Below, in pieces: positions 17,567 through 24,864 of a DNA stretch of 44,027 nucleotides. Source of the stretch: Terriglobales bacterium (GTDB taxonomy: Bacteria; Acidobacteriota; Terriglobia; Terriglobales; Acidobacteriaceae); NCBI GenBank assembly GCA_035567895.1, contig DATMPC010000079.1, positions 1 to 44,027 of the forward strand, in the 5' to 3' direction. The translations under genes and the position numbers were made by a program. The notes under the pieces are model-generated. The model was not told where the DNA came from and did no database searches. It saw only the letters and a list, made by a program, of their open reading frames with translations. The stretch's first letter is position 1, and each line of letters begins with the position of its first letter.

Positions 17567-18592
17567 TTGGCTACGACGACACTACTGGTAACGGTGACCG
17601 TCCTAATCGCGCTTTGCTTCGATTTCTTCAACGGCTTTCACGACGCTGCTAACAGCATTGCGACTGTGGTTTCCACTCGAGTACTCTCGCCTCGGCTCGC
17701 AGTGATATGGGCCGCGATCTTTAACTTCATCGCTGCGTTCATTTTTGGGATTGCGGTAGCTAAAACAATCGGCTCAGGCATGATTGACGTGCATCAGATC
17801 ACGCAGTTTGTGGTTCTGAGTGGACTCATAGGCGCGATCGTGTGGGACATCCTTACCTGGTGGTGGGGCTTGCCTACATCTTCTTCACACGCACTGATTG
17901 GAGCCTATGCGGGAGCAGCAATCGCCCGTTCCGGGTTCGGGGTAATCGTTCCCCATGGATGGACCAAGACGCTCATCTTCATCGTTGTTGCTCCCATTAT
18001 GGGACTTGTACTCGGGTGGCTGTTAATGACGATGATGTTCTGGATTTTTCGCAACTCGGCTCCGCAGAACGTGGACGGCTGGTTTCGGCGGCTGCAACTG
18101 GTCTCGGCAGCTCTTTACAGCCTGGGCCACGGTGGAAATGACGCGCAGAAGACGATGGGAATCGTCGCAGGCGCACTTTATTCGGCCGGCATCATGAGCC
18201 GACACGACTTCTCAACAACATGGGGACCCTTCCATTGGCCGATCATCCTCGCAGCAAATCTTGCCATGGGCCTCGGAACCTACTTTGGCGGGTGGCGCAT
18301 CGTGCACACCATGGGATCCAAGATTACGAAACTAAAGCCAATTGGGGGTTTTTGCGCAGAGACTGCCGGCGCCATCACCCTATTCAGCACGGCAGCGGCT
18401 GGAATCCCTGTAAGCACAACTCACACCATTACCGGCGCGATTGTCGGAGTAGGCGCCACACAGCGGCTCTCAGCTGTGCGCTGGGGCGTAGCAGGAAGGA
18501 TCGTATGGGCTTGGATCGTGACGATTCCGGCATCGGGAATCGTCGCAGCTGCGCTATTCTTGGTTATGCAGTGGTTCAATCCATCGGCTTAA
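17567..18592 (+). CDS. pit: PiT-family inorganic phosphate transporter
   Basis: A 341-residue membrane protein for low-affinity metal-phosphate/proton symport. The two inverted-repeat PHO4 signatures are clear: FFNGFHDAANSIATVVSTRVL near the N-terminus and LGHGGNDAQKTMGIVAGALY in the middle, with SSSHALIGAYAG and PVSTTHTITGAIVGVG as matching repeats. Starts at TTG 17567; GGAG lies at 17552-17555 and no ATG or GTG is better placed. The stop overlaps the convergent histidine-kinase stop in TTAA (18589-18592). Confidence 0.95.
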   Translation: MATTTLLVTVTVLIALCFDFFNGFHDAANSIATVVSTRVLSPRLAVIWAAIFNFIAAFIFGIAVAKTIGSGMIDVHQITQFVVLSGLIGAIVWDILTWWWGLPTSSSHALIGAYAGAAIARSGFGVIVPHGWTKTLIFIVVAPIMGLVLGWLLMTMMFWIFRNSAPQNVDGWFRRLQLVSAALYSLGHGGNDAQKTMGIVAGALYSAGIMSRHDFSTTWGPFHWPIILAANLAMGLGTYFGGWRIVHTMGSKITKLKPIGGFCAETAGAITLFSTAAAGIPVSTTHTITGAIVGVGATQRLSAVRWGVAGRIVWAWIVTIPASGIVAAALFLVMQWFNPSA

Positions 18593-20370
18593 TCAATTTC
18601 TGAGGATCCAATTCCTTGAGGAATCTCCGAGCCGATCTCATTCGTTTCCGGTGAAAGCGCCGATTCCGCTCGGGGCAGAGTGAAGAAGAATCGCGATCCA
18701 TGATGGAGTTCGCTTTCGACGCGCACAGTTCCACCATGTGCGATCACGATGTGCTTTACGATGGCAAGCCCCAAACCGGTTCCGCCGGACTCGCGTGATC
18801 TTGCCTTGTCTACGCGATAAAAACGTTGAAAGAGCCGCGGAAGATGTTCGGAAGCAATGCCCGGACCGGTGTCGCGCACAAAGAATTCGACATCGTTGTC
18901 ACGCGGGTGCGCTCCGATAATAATCGGCGTCCCAGGCGGACAATACTTCACCGCGTTCGAGATCAAATTGGAGAATACCTGGTGGACAGCTTCTGGGTCA
19001 GCCTTCACGCTTGCATCCTCACGTAACTCAATCGATAGCTCGCTCCCTTGCAGGTGGGCCATCTCGGCGAAGTATTGCTGAGCCTCGCGGATGAGTTGCG
19101 ATGCGGCGATCCCGCGCATCCGAAAACGCTGTTCGCCCGATTCTACGCGCGCGAGCGTTAGCAAATCTTCCGTAAGGCGGGACATTCGTGCTGCGTTCTT
19201 GCGAATAATTTCGAGAAATTCGCCAGTCGCATTGTCGCTCGTGTTCAGATCGAGCAAGGTTTCAGCGTATCCCTGAATCGATGTGAGTGGCGTGCGCAGC
19301 TCGTGCGACACGTTGGCGATAAAATCTCGTCGCGTTTTTTCCACGCGTTCTATTTCTGTAAGGTCGTGCAGGAGTACGACTGCACTCCCCGCAAGCATAG
19401 GTGCAACCGTGGCTTCGTACGTCCTGCCGGGGAGGACGTGTGCTCGCGTCGTGTGTATCTGGCGAATTTGGACTGTCTCTCTCACTGCCAAAAGCAGATC
19501 GGGTTCGCGAATCGTTTCAATCAATGGCGCGTGCAAGCGTACGCGGTTAGGCAACAAGCGATTCATGGCTCCATTTACCCATTCCACGCGTTCCTCGCGA
19601 TTCACAGCGATCACGGGAGCCTGCATGCTGTTCAGCACCGCTTCCAATTGCTTTCGGCTGGATTCGAGCTCCCTAAAGCTTTGTTCCAGGCGCTCAGCTG
19701 TGATGTTCAGTGCCATGGCGACGCGCGCAATCTCGTCTGCGCTGTCAACCTGGATGCGAGCGGAAAGGTTGCCGGCAGCCACGCGTTCGGCAAAACTCAC
19801 GATGCGCTGCAACCGGCGAGAGATTAAGACAGCAGCGGCAGCAGCAAGAACCACTGCTATGAACAGAGCCAGAAGCGAGCCGCGAATCAACGATCTCTGA
19901 ATCGTTGAAGAGCTTTCCTTGATCGCAGATAGTGGATATGCGAGACGGACCGCGCCATTTTTGATAGGTGCTGCGGTGTAGAGGAAATCAATTCCCAGCG
20001 TCTTGCTCGTGCGACTAGCCTCTCCCTCGGTACCTTTCAGCGCAGCAACGAATTCGGGACGTTGCGCATGGTTTTCCATCGCATCGGGATTTGCTTCGGA
20101 GTCGGCCAGCACCTTGCCATTACGGTCAATGATCGTGGCCCGCGCATTCGTCGCGTCGCTCACCTGCTTGACAATGTCTTGCAGAGGATGCGAACTGTCG
20201 TTTTCAACGCGATAGGCGAATAACCGAGTCTCCTGTTGGAGCGACTTCTCGACTTCGGAAGTGAGTGATTGTGTCCATTCTCTGCGGATCTCAATGTTGA
20301 GGACGAACGTCCCTGCAAGAATCACGGCAAGGAATGCCCCAAGCAGTTTGAAGAAGACACTGCTTTTCAC
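18589..20370 (-). CDS. phoR: Sensor histidine kinase, PhoR type
   Basis: A 593-residue membrane sensor kinase. Order: N-terminal membrane helix (FFKLLGAFLAVILAGTFVLNIEI), periplasmic sensor region (to about 165) with FLYTAAPIKNGAVRLAYPLS, a second membrane helix (LLALFIAVVLAAAAAVLI), HAMP, PAS-like part (LEAVLNSMQAPVIAVNREERVEWVN), HisKA with phosphorylated His356 (FIANVSHELRTPLTSIQGYAETL), and HATPase_c with SNAVKY, DTGPGIASEHLPRLFQRFY and GGTGLGLAIVKHI. Neighbours (phoB, pit, phoU, pstS) point to phosphate sensing. Its ATG overlaps the regulator stop by four bases (20367-20370). Confidence 0.93.
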   Translation of the reverse strand: MKSSVFFKLLGAFLAVILAGTFVLNIEIRREWTQSLTSEVEKSLQQETRLFAYRVENDSSHPLQDIVKQVSDATNARATIIDRNGKVLADSEANPDAMENHAQRPEFVAALKGTEGEASRTSKTLGIDFLYTAAPIKNGAVRLAYPLSAIKESSSTIQRSLIRGSLLALFIAVVLAAAAAVLISRRLQRIVSFAERVAAGNLSARIQVDSADEIARVAMALNITAERLEQSFRELESSRKQLEAVLNSMQAPVIAVNREERVEWVNGAMNRLLPNRVRLHAPLIETIREPDLLLAVRETVQIRQIHTTRAHVLPGRTYEATVAPMLAGSAVVLLHDLTEIERVEKTRRDFIANVSHELRTPLTSIQGYAETLLDLNTSDNATGEFLEIIRKNAARMSRLTEDLLTLARVESGEQRFRMRGIAASQLIREAQQYFAEMAHLQGSELSIELREDASVKADPEAVHQVFSNLISNAVKYCPPGTPIIIGAHPRDNDVEFFVRDTGPGIASEHLPRLFQRFYRVDKARSRESGGTGLGLAIVKHIVIAHGGTVRVESELHHGSRFFFTLPRAESALSPETNEIGSEIPQGIGSSEID

Positions 20371-21059
20371 TTCGGCGCCTCGAAGCGATATCCCACTCCG
20401 CGGAGCGTGCGGAGAAAACGGGGATTTTCAGGGTCTTGTTCGATTTTCTCGCGAATCCGGCGCACATACACATCGACCGAACGCAAGGTCACGTAGCTGG
20501 TGTCGCGCCACACTGCGTCGAGCAATTGTTCGCGGGTGAATACTCGTCCAGGACGAGAAGCCAGGTATTCAAGCAGGCGAAACTCAGTTGCGGTCGTCGT
20601 AACCGCCTTGCCCTGGACCTCCACGCTCATTGCGCCAGAATCGATCTCCAGATCGCCCATGCGAATTTTCTGTTGCGTCAGCGGGGGCTCGAAGCGGCGC
20701 AGTACTGCCTTGACGCGTGCCACTAATTCGCGAGGACTGAACGGTTTTGTGATGTAGTCGTCCGCTCCCAAATCGAAACCGGCTAATCGATCCACCTCTT
20801 CAGTCTTCGCGGTGAGAAAAATTACCGGAATGGGAGCCAGTTCGCTGGTGGCACGGATCTGTCGGCAGAGTTCCATGCCATCCTCGCCCGGAATCATGAT
20901 GTCGAGAAGGAATACCGATGGATGTTGGCGTGTCGCTTCGGCGATCACGCCTTTTGAATTCGGGAAAACACGCGTTGCGATTCCCGCGCCTTCCAGATGA
21001 TGCTTCACCAAGCGCGAAATATCGGGATCGTCTTCCACAACAAAAATCGTCCGTTTCAC
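20367..21059 (-). CDS. phoB: OmpR/PhoB-family response regulator
   Basis: A 230-residue DNA-binding regulator. Receiver domain with the acidic pair in VVEDDPDI, the phosphate-accepting Asp53 (FLLDIMIPGEDG) and the conserved Lys in FLTAKTEEVDRL. C-terminal winged helix with RLLEYLASRPGRVFTREQLLDAVW and VDVYVRRIREKIEQDP, ending TLRGVGYRFEAPK. Cognate partner of the overlapping kinase gene. The pstS repeat at 15946-15963 is a candidate target. Close paralogue of the regulator at 21775. Confidence 0.93.
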   Translation of the reverse strand: MKRTIFVVEDDPDISRLVKHHLEGAGIATRVFPNSKGVIAEATRQHPSVFLLDIMIPGEDGMELCRQIRATSELAPIPVIFLTAKTEEVDRLAGFDLGADDYITKPFSPRELVARVKAVLRRFEPPLTQQKIRMGDLEIDSGAMSVEVQGKAVTTTATEFRLLEYLASRPGRVFTREQLLDAVWRDTSYVTLRSVDVYVRRIREKIEQDPENPRFLRTLRGVGYRFEAPK

Positions 21060-21122
21060 ACGCGTATTCTAGCCGGAGCAGACTTCATTCACGCGAATAC
21101 GCAGGCAATTTCACGGCATCCT

Positions 21123-21140
21123 TTGTTAACAATCTGTTAA
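21123..21140. promoter_or_regulatory. Possible second Pho-box-like repeat
   Basis: TTGTTAA (21123-21129) and CTGTTAA (21134-21140) repeat with 11-base periodicity, resembling the pstS site. It lies in the divergent space between the phoB-like gene and the 76-residue ORF. Weakening the call: it reads towards the + strand gene, and TTGTTAACAA alone is a palindrome. Confidence 0.35.
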
Positions 21141-21194
21141 TTTTGCCGCCCGATAGAGGTGCATTTCGATAGCTTAAGTGCTTTGTTTTCTGCC

Positions 21195-21222
21195 TTGACC
21201 TTTTTTGATACCGGCGTAAGAT
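21195..21222 (+). promoter_or_regulatory. Sigma-70-like promoter
   Basis: TTGACC at 21195-21200, 16-base spacer, TAAGAT at 21217-21222. Among the best -35/-10 matches in the window; it would start a message about 30 bases before ATG 21261 and 75 before ATG 21303. Confidence 0.6.
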
Positions 21223-21302
21223 GGCGTCTCGCAGTACGTGGGTGCGTGGTCTTCGGTAGAATGAACCCGCGCGACAAAGAACGAAAGTTCGAGGCCATTT
21301 CT

Positions 21303-21533
21303 ATGACCCAGAATAACCCTGCTCATTGCTGCGAGTGCGAGAAGATTGACGCAAAAACCTCAGCGTGCAATCACCGCGCACGCTACTCGGTAGACGTGCA
21401 GGTGGTTCACGATAGTTTGAAGGACGTTCACCTCTGCCCCGATCACCTCGCGATACTCTGGTCGGCGTTGAGAAATCCAGTCGTTCATTCTCCAATTACT
21501 GTGAAGGGCTTTGCGCGGATGCACGCGCTGTAA
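21303..21533 (+). CDS. Small Cys/His-rich hypothetical protein
   Basis: A 76-residue protein without a recognised family. It has CCECEKIDAKTSACNHRARY at the N-terminus and HLCPDHLAILW in the middle, suggesting a small zinc-binding fold (Cys9/10/12, Cys22, His23, Cys45, His48 as possible ligands). Start at ATG 21303 with GAGG at 21291-21294; ATG 21261 in the same frame would add 14 charged residues and lacks a ribosome site. It has its own promoter (21195-21222) and a strong terminator (21569-21596), so it is an independent transcript between two PhoB-like regulators. Confidence 0.65.
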   Translation: MTQNNPAHCCECEKIDAKTSACNHRARYSVDVQVVHDSLKDVHLCPDHLAILWSALRNPVVHSPITVKGFARMHAL

Positions 21534-21568
21534 GCGCTCTTCTCCTCATTCCAATCCGCAATACTGCA

Positions 21569-21596
21569 GGCCTCCTGGTTGGAGGTCTTTTGTTTT
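21569..21596 (+). terminator. Intrinsic terminator of the small ORF
   Basis: Stem GGCCTCC/GGAGGTC (one G-U pair), loop TGGTT, then TTTTGTTTT. A clear Rho-independent terminator 36 bases after the stop at 21533. Confidence 0.85.
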
Positions 21597-21774
21597 GCCC
21601 GCCCAAACACCTTTCCGCAGCGAATTCAGAGATACATCGAACAGTTCCCGCAGCCGTCCCTCTTCCCAGACAGTCGCAGAGTTTTCACACAATGTTCAAA
21701 CCGTCGTAATACAGCGTTTACTGCGCAGTCACACCGATTCGGTAGCGTGGCCCTTTGCCGTGGAAGTGACGCTT

Positions 21775-22542
21775 ATGAATGCAGATATGGGAGTAGTGCA
21801 GGGAACCGAGAGGCGCGCAGTGGTCGGAAAAACAGCTGTACGGTCTGGAGTGATTTTCGTCCTCGAAGACGATCCGGATATCCTCCGGCTCATTCAACAT
21901 CACTTGAAAGCGGCCAACTTCGAGGTAGTCGGTTTTGCTTCCTCCCCTGGAATGCTAGAGCAAGCGGCGCGAATTCAGCCGATTCTCTTCATCCTCGACA
22001 TTATGCTGCCGGGGGAAAGCGGCCTCGATGTTTGCCGCCGAATCCGTCAAAGCCACAAACTCGAGATGACGCCCGTCATGTTTCTGACGGCGAAAGGAGA
22101 AGAGTCAGATCGAGTTGCGGGTCTCGAACTCGGCGCAGACGATTACGTCGTCAAACCGTTCAGTCCCAGAGAACTCGTCGCACGCATTCGTGCCGTGTTA
22201 CGGCGAACTCAACGGCCGGAGAAGCCTGCGATCATTAGGGTCGGGGAGCTTGAGATCAATGGCGAGGCCATGAGCATCTCTGTGGGCGGGCAACTCGTGG
22301 GCACCACGCCTACCGAGTATCGACTGCTCGAATACCTCGCTTCGCACGCTGGCCGCGTCTTCACTCGGGATCAACTACTCGACGCGGTCTGGAGGGACTC
22401 TCACTTCGTCACACTGCGCTCAATCGATGTGTTCGTGCGCCGCCTGCGCGAGAAGATCGAACCCGATGCTGAGCGTCCCGTTTATTTGAAGACCGTCCGC
22501 GGTGTGGGCTACCGATTTGATCGCAGTGCTGACACGGCGTAG
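21775..22542 (+). CDS. Second PhoB-like response regulator, no adjacent kinase
   Basis: A 255-residue OmpR-family regulator. Receiver: FVLEDDPDILRLIQHHL, phosphate-accepting Asp75 (FILDIMLPGESG), FLTAKGEESDRVAGLELGAD. Winged helix: RLLEYLASHAGRVFTRDQLL, VDVFVRR-type recognition (IDVFVRRLREKIEPDAERP), VRGVGYRFDRSADTA. Highly similar to the regulator at 20367 along its whole length, so the two arose by duplication. The start is ATG 21775 with GGAAG about eight bases upstream; the frame is open back to 21511 but that crosses the terminator of the previous gene. No kinase follows; it may share PhoR with its paralogue. Confidence 0.88.
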   Translation: MNADMGVVQGTERRAVVGKTAVRSGVIFVLEDDPDILRLIQHHLKAANFEVVGFASSPGMLEQAARIQPILFILDIMLPGESGLDVCRRIRQSHKLEMTPVMFLTAKGEESDRVAGLELGADDYVVKPFSPRELVARIRAVLRRTQRPEKPAIIRVGELEINGEAMSISVGGQLVGTTPTEYRLLEYLASHAGRVFTRDQLLDAVWRDSHFVTLRSIDVFVRRLREKIEPDAERPVYLKTVRGVGYRFDRSADTA

Positions 22543-22555
22543 CCGCGAATATTTT

Positions 22556-22576
22556 CGGGCGGCGCCTCGCCGCCCG
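22556..22576 (+). terminator. Hairpin after second regulator
   Basis: CGGGCGGCG (22556-22564), loop CCT, CGCCGCCCG (22568-22576): perfect 9-bp stem, 13 bases after the stop at 22542, followed by only TTT. The remaining space to 22920 shows no gene or confident promoter. Confidence 0.6.
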
Positions 22577-22920
22577 TTTCGACTGCCGGAATCGTGCGCT
22601 GCTACTAAAGTGGTATTCGTTCCGTCTGCCTCCCGGCTTTAACCTCCGCCCATCCCGCATTTCATTTGTAAAAGCCCTTGCATTCCAACGGAGTTGTCAC
22701 CAAACTCCATAGAGGCAGAAGGGTAATCGCTACACATCTCCATAAGGTTACTTAACATTCCTTTACAATTCGCAGCCGATATGGCACTTTTGGACACCTC
22801 CAGAACAATGATCGCACCCCTCGCTTCGAAAAAATGCCAGACGACGTTTAGGAATGGTGGCAGATTCCTGTTGGTAATTCGGGACGAATGCAGCCCGCTG
22901 CCGGGAGAGCCCGAATAACC

Positions 22921-24864
22921 ATGTGTGGAATCGCAGGATTCACCCACGTAGGCAAACGTCTTCCTGAAAACGTTCTGAATTCGGCCTTGTATTCAATCAT
23001 TCACCGTGGTCCGGATCACCAGGGATGTTTTGAATCCGACCACGTGTCCCTCGGTGCGACACGCTTAAGAATTCTCGACCTCACGGCCGGTGATCAGCCC
23101 TTGCGGAGTTCTGACGGCGATGTTGTTCTCGTCTTCAACGGGGAGATATTCAATCACGAAGAGCTGCGCTCCGAACTTCAGCAATCTGGCTTCTGCTTCC
23201 AAACTCGCTGCGACACCGAAGTAGTCCTTAATGCATTCCTGCGTTGGGGTGATTCATGCTTCGCGCGATTCCGCGGGATGTTTGCCGTTGCCATTTGGGT
23301 CCAGTCGCAGCGTCGGCTCGTCCTGGCGCGGGATCGCATGGGAATCAAACCTCTTTATTACCGTCTGCACGGTGGAGAGATCTTTTTTGGGTCGGAGTTG
23401 AAGTGCATCTTTGCTCATCCGGACGTACCTCGACATCTGTGCATGGATGCGATGGACGCATTTCTCAGCGTCAACTACGTACCAGCTCCACACACCCTGG
23501 TAGAGGGCATCGTCAAGTTAATGCCCGGTCAGATGCTCGAATGGCAGTACGGCGGAGCTCGTCTGCTCGACTTCGCTAAACCGGGCTCGCGCAGTATCCC
23601 TTCAACAATTGACGAAGCATGTGAGGAACTGGACGGACTGCTTTCGGAAGCAGTAAGGGAGCAGCTAGTCGCGGATACTCCGGTGGGTATTTGGTTAAGC
23701 GGAGGGCTTGATTCCTCTTCAGTACTGCACTATGCAGCGGCGCAGAGCACCAAGGCGGTAAAGACGTTTTCGATAACGTTCAAGGGAAGCTCCGGCGATG
23801 AGAGCGAACACATCCGTCGCGTCAGTAAGCACTACGGAACCGAGCACGTCGAGTTTGATTTATACCCAGACATTGATCTTGCCGGCGCCATCGAGGAGTT
23901 GGCTTACTACTCCGACGAGCCCAGCGCGGACGCTGGAGCCCTACCCACCTGGTTTCTTTCTCAACTTACGCGGCAACATGCGACTGTCGCTCTGAGCGGA
24001 GAAGGCTCCGACGAGCTCTTTGCCGGGTATCTCACTTACCAGGCCAATCAATACAGCGCCACTGCGCGGCGGCTACCCAGACTGGCTCGGCGGGCGGCCC
24101 TTGCGTGCGCCATGGGATTGCCCGTGCAGGATGGGCGGATCAGTTTCGAGTACAAGGCCAAGCGGTTCTTTGAAGGCTGTTTGCTTTCACCGGAACTGGC
24201 GCACATTTTCTGGAATGGGACCAATTCGGAACGGGAAAGGCAGGCGCTTTATCTGTTTGCAAATTCCCAGCGCTTGCACCGTTGGGTGTCGCATATGCGC
24301 CGTGACGGCGGGCTCCAGAGATACCTCGACTTCGATCAACGCTACTATCTGGCGGACGACATTCTGTATAAAGTCGACCGCATGAGCATGGCTCATGCTC
24401 TCGAAGTAAGGCCTCCCTTTTTGGATCCACGCATTGTCGACTTTGCCGCGTGCTTGCCGGATACCTTCAAGCTCAACCGGCGCACATCGAAGTATGTGTT
24501 GCGGCGCCTGATGGCAGACAAGCTTCCGGCTCACGTTCTGCATCGCTCCAAAATGGGATTCGATATTCCGGTTCACGACTGGTTCCGGGGGCCATTGCGG
24601 CGGTTGCTTCTCGATACGCTCAGCCGGGATGCCGTGGAGGCAAGCGGGCTCTTCCGTTGGGCGGCCGTTCAGAACTTGATACAGAGACATCTTGATAGGA
24701 GAGAAAACGCCGGTTATCAGTTATGGGGACTCATGGTGTTGTTGATGTGGATGAAGCGCTGGAATATCGAGCTGCCGGCAACGGACCAGGTGTCCGAGGT
24801 GCTCGTCGAAGATTTGGAGCTGGCGGAGTCGTCATCGCCGCAGCTAGCCTTGTCTTCCTCGTAA
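22921..24864 (+). CDS. asnB: Asparagine synthase-type glutamine amidotransferase
   Basis: A 647-residue cytoplasmic enzyme. The N-terminal class II glutaminase begins MCGIAGF, giving the processed Cys nucleophile and fixing the start at 22921; further motifs are IIHRGPDHQG and FNGEIFNHEELRSEL. The C-terminal ATP-binding synthetase domain carries the pyrophosphate loop GIWLSGGLDSSSVLHYAA, ALSGEGSDELFAGY and KVDRMSMAHALEVRPPFLD. It uses ATP to make an acyl-AMP and transfers ammonia from glutamine. The substrate may be aspartate, but many homologues in surface-polysaccharide or lipid clusters amidate other carboxylates. It overlaps a membrane glycosyltransferase gene and is followed by a permease, which favours an envelope role. 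Confidence 0.93.
   Translation: MCGIAGFTHVGKRLPENVLNSALYSIIHRGPDHQGCFESDHVSLGATRLRILDLTAGDQPLRSSDGDVVLVFNGEIFNHEELRSELQQSGFCFQTRCDTEVVLNAFLRWGDSCFARFRGMFAVAIWVQSQRRLVLARDRMGIKPLYYRLHGGEIFFGSELKCIFAHPDVPRHLCMDAMDAFLSVNYVPAPHTLVEGIVKLMPGQMLEWQYGGARLLDFAKPGSRSIPSTIDEACEELDGLLSEAVREQLVADTPVGIWLSGGLDSSSVLHYAAAQSTKAVKTFSITFKGSSGDESEHIRRVSKHYGTEHVEFDLYPDIDLAGAIEELAYYSDEPSADAGALPTWFLSQLTRQHATVALSGEGSDELFAGYLTYQANQYSATARRLPRLARRAALACAMGLPVQDGRISFEYKAKRFFEGCLLSPELAHIFWNGTNSERERQALYLFANSQRLHRWVSHMRRDGGLQRYLDFDQRYYLADDILYKVDRMSMAHALEVRPPFLDPRIVDFAACLPDTFKLNRRTSKYVLRRLMADKLPAHVLHRSKMGFDIPVHDWFRGPLRRLLLDTLSRDAVEASGLFRWAAVQNLIQRHLDRRENAGYQLWGLMVLLMWMKRWNIELPATDQVSEVLVEDLELAESSSPQLALSSS

Noticed and set aside
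22639-22947. 102-residue minus-strand frame before asnB
   Set aside because: No ribosome site, low-complexity tail and overlap with the asnB start; nothing recognisable.
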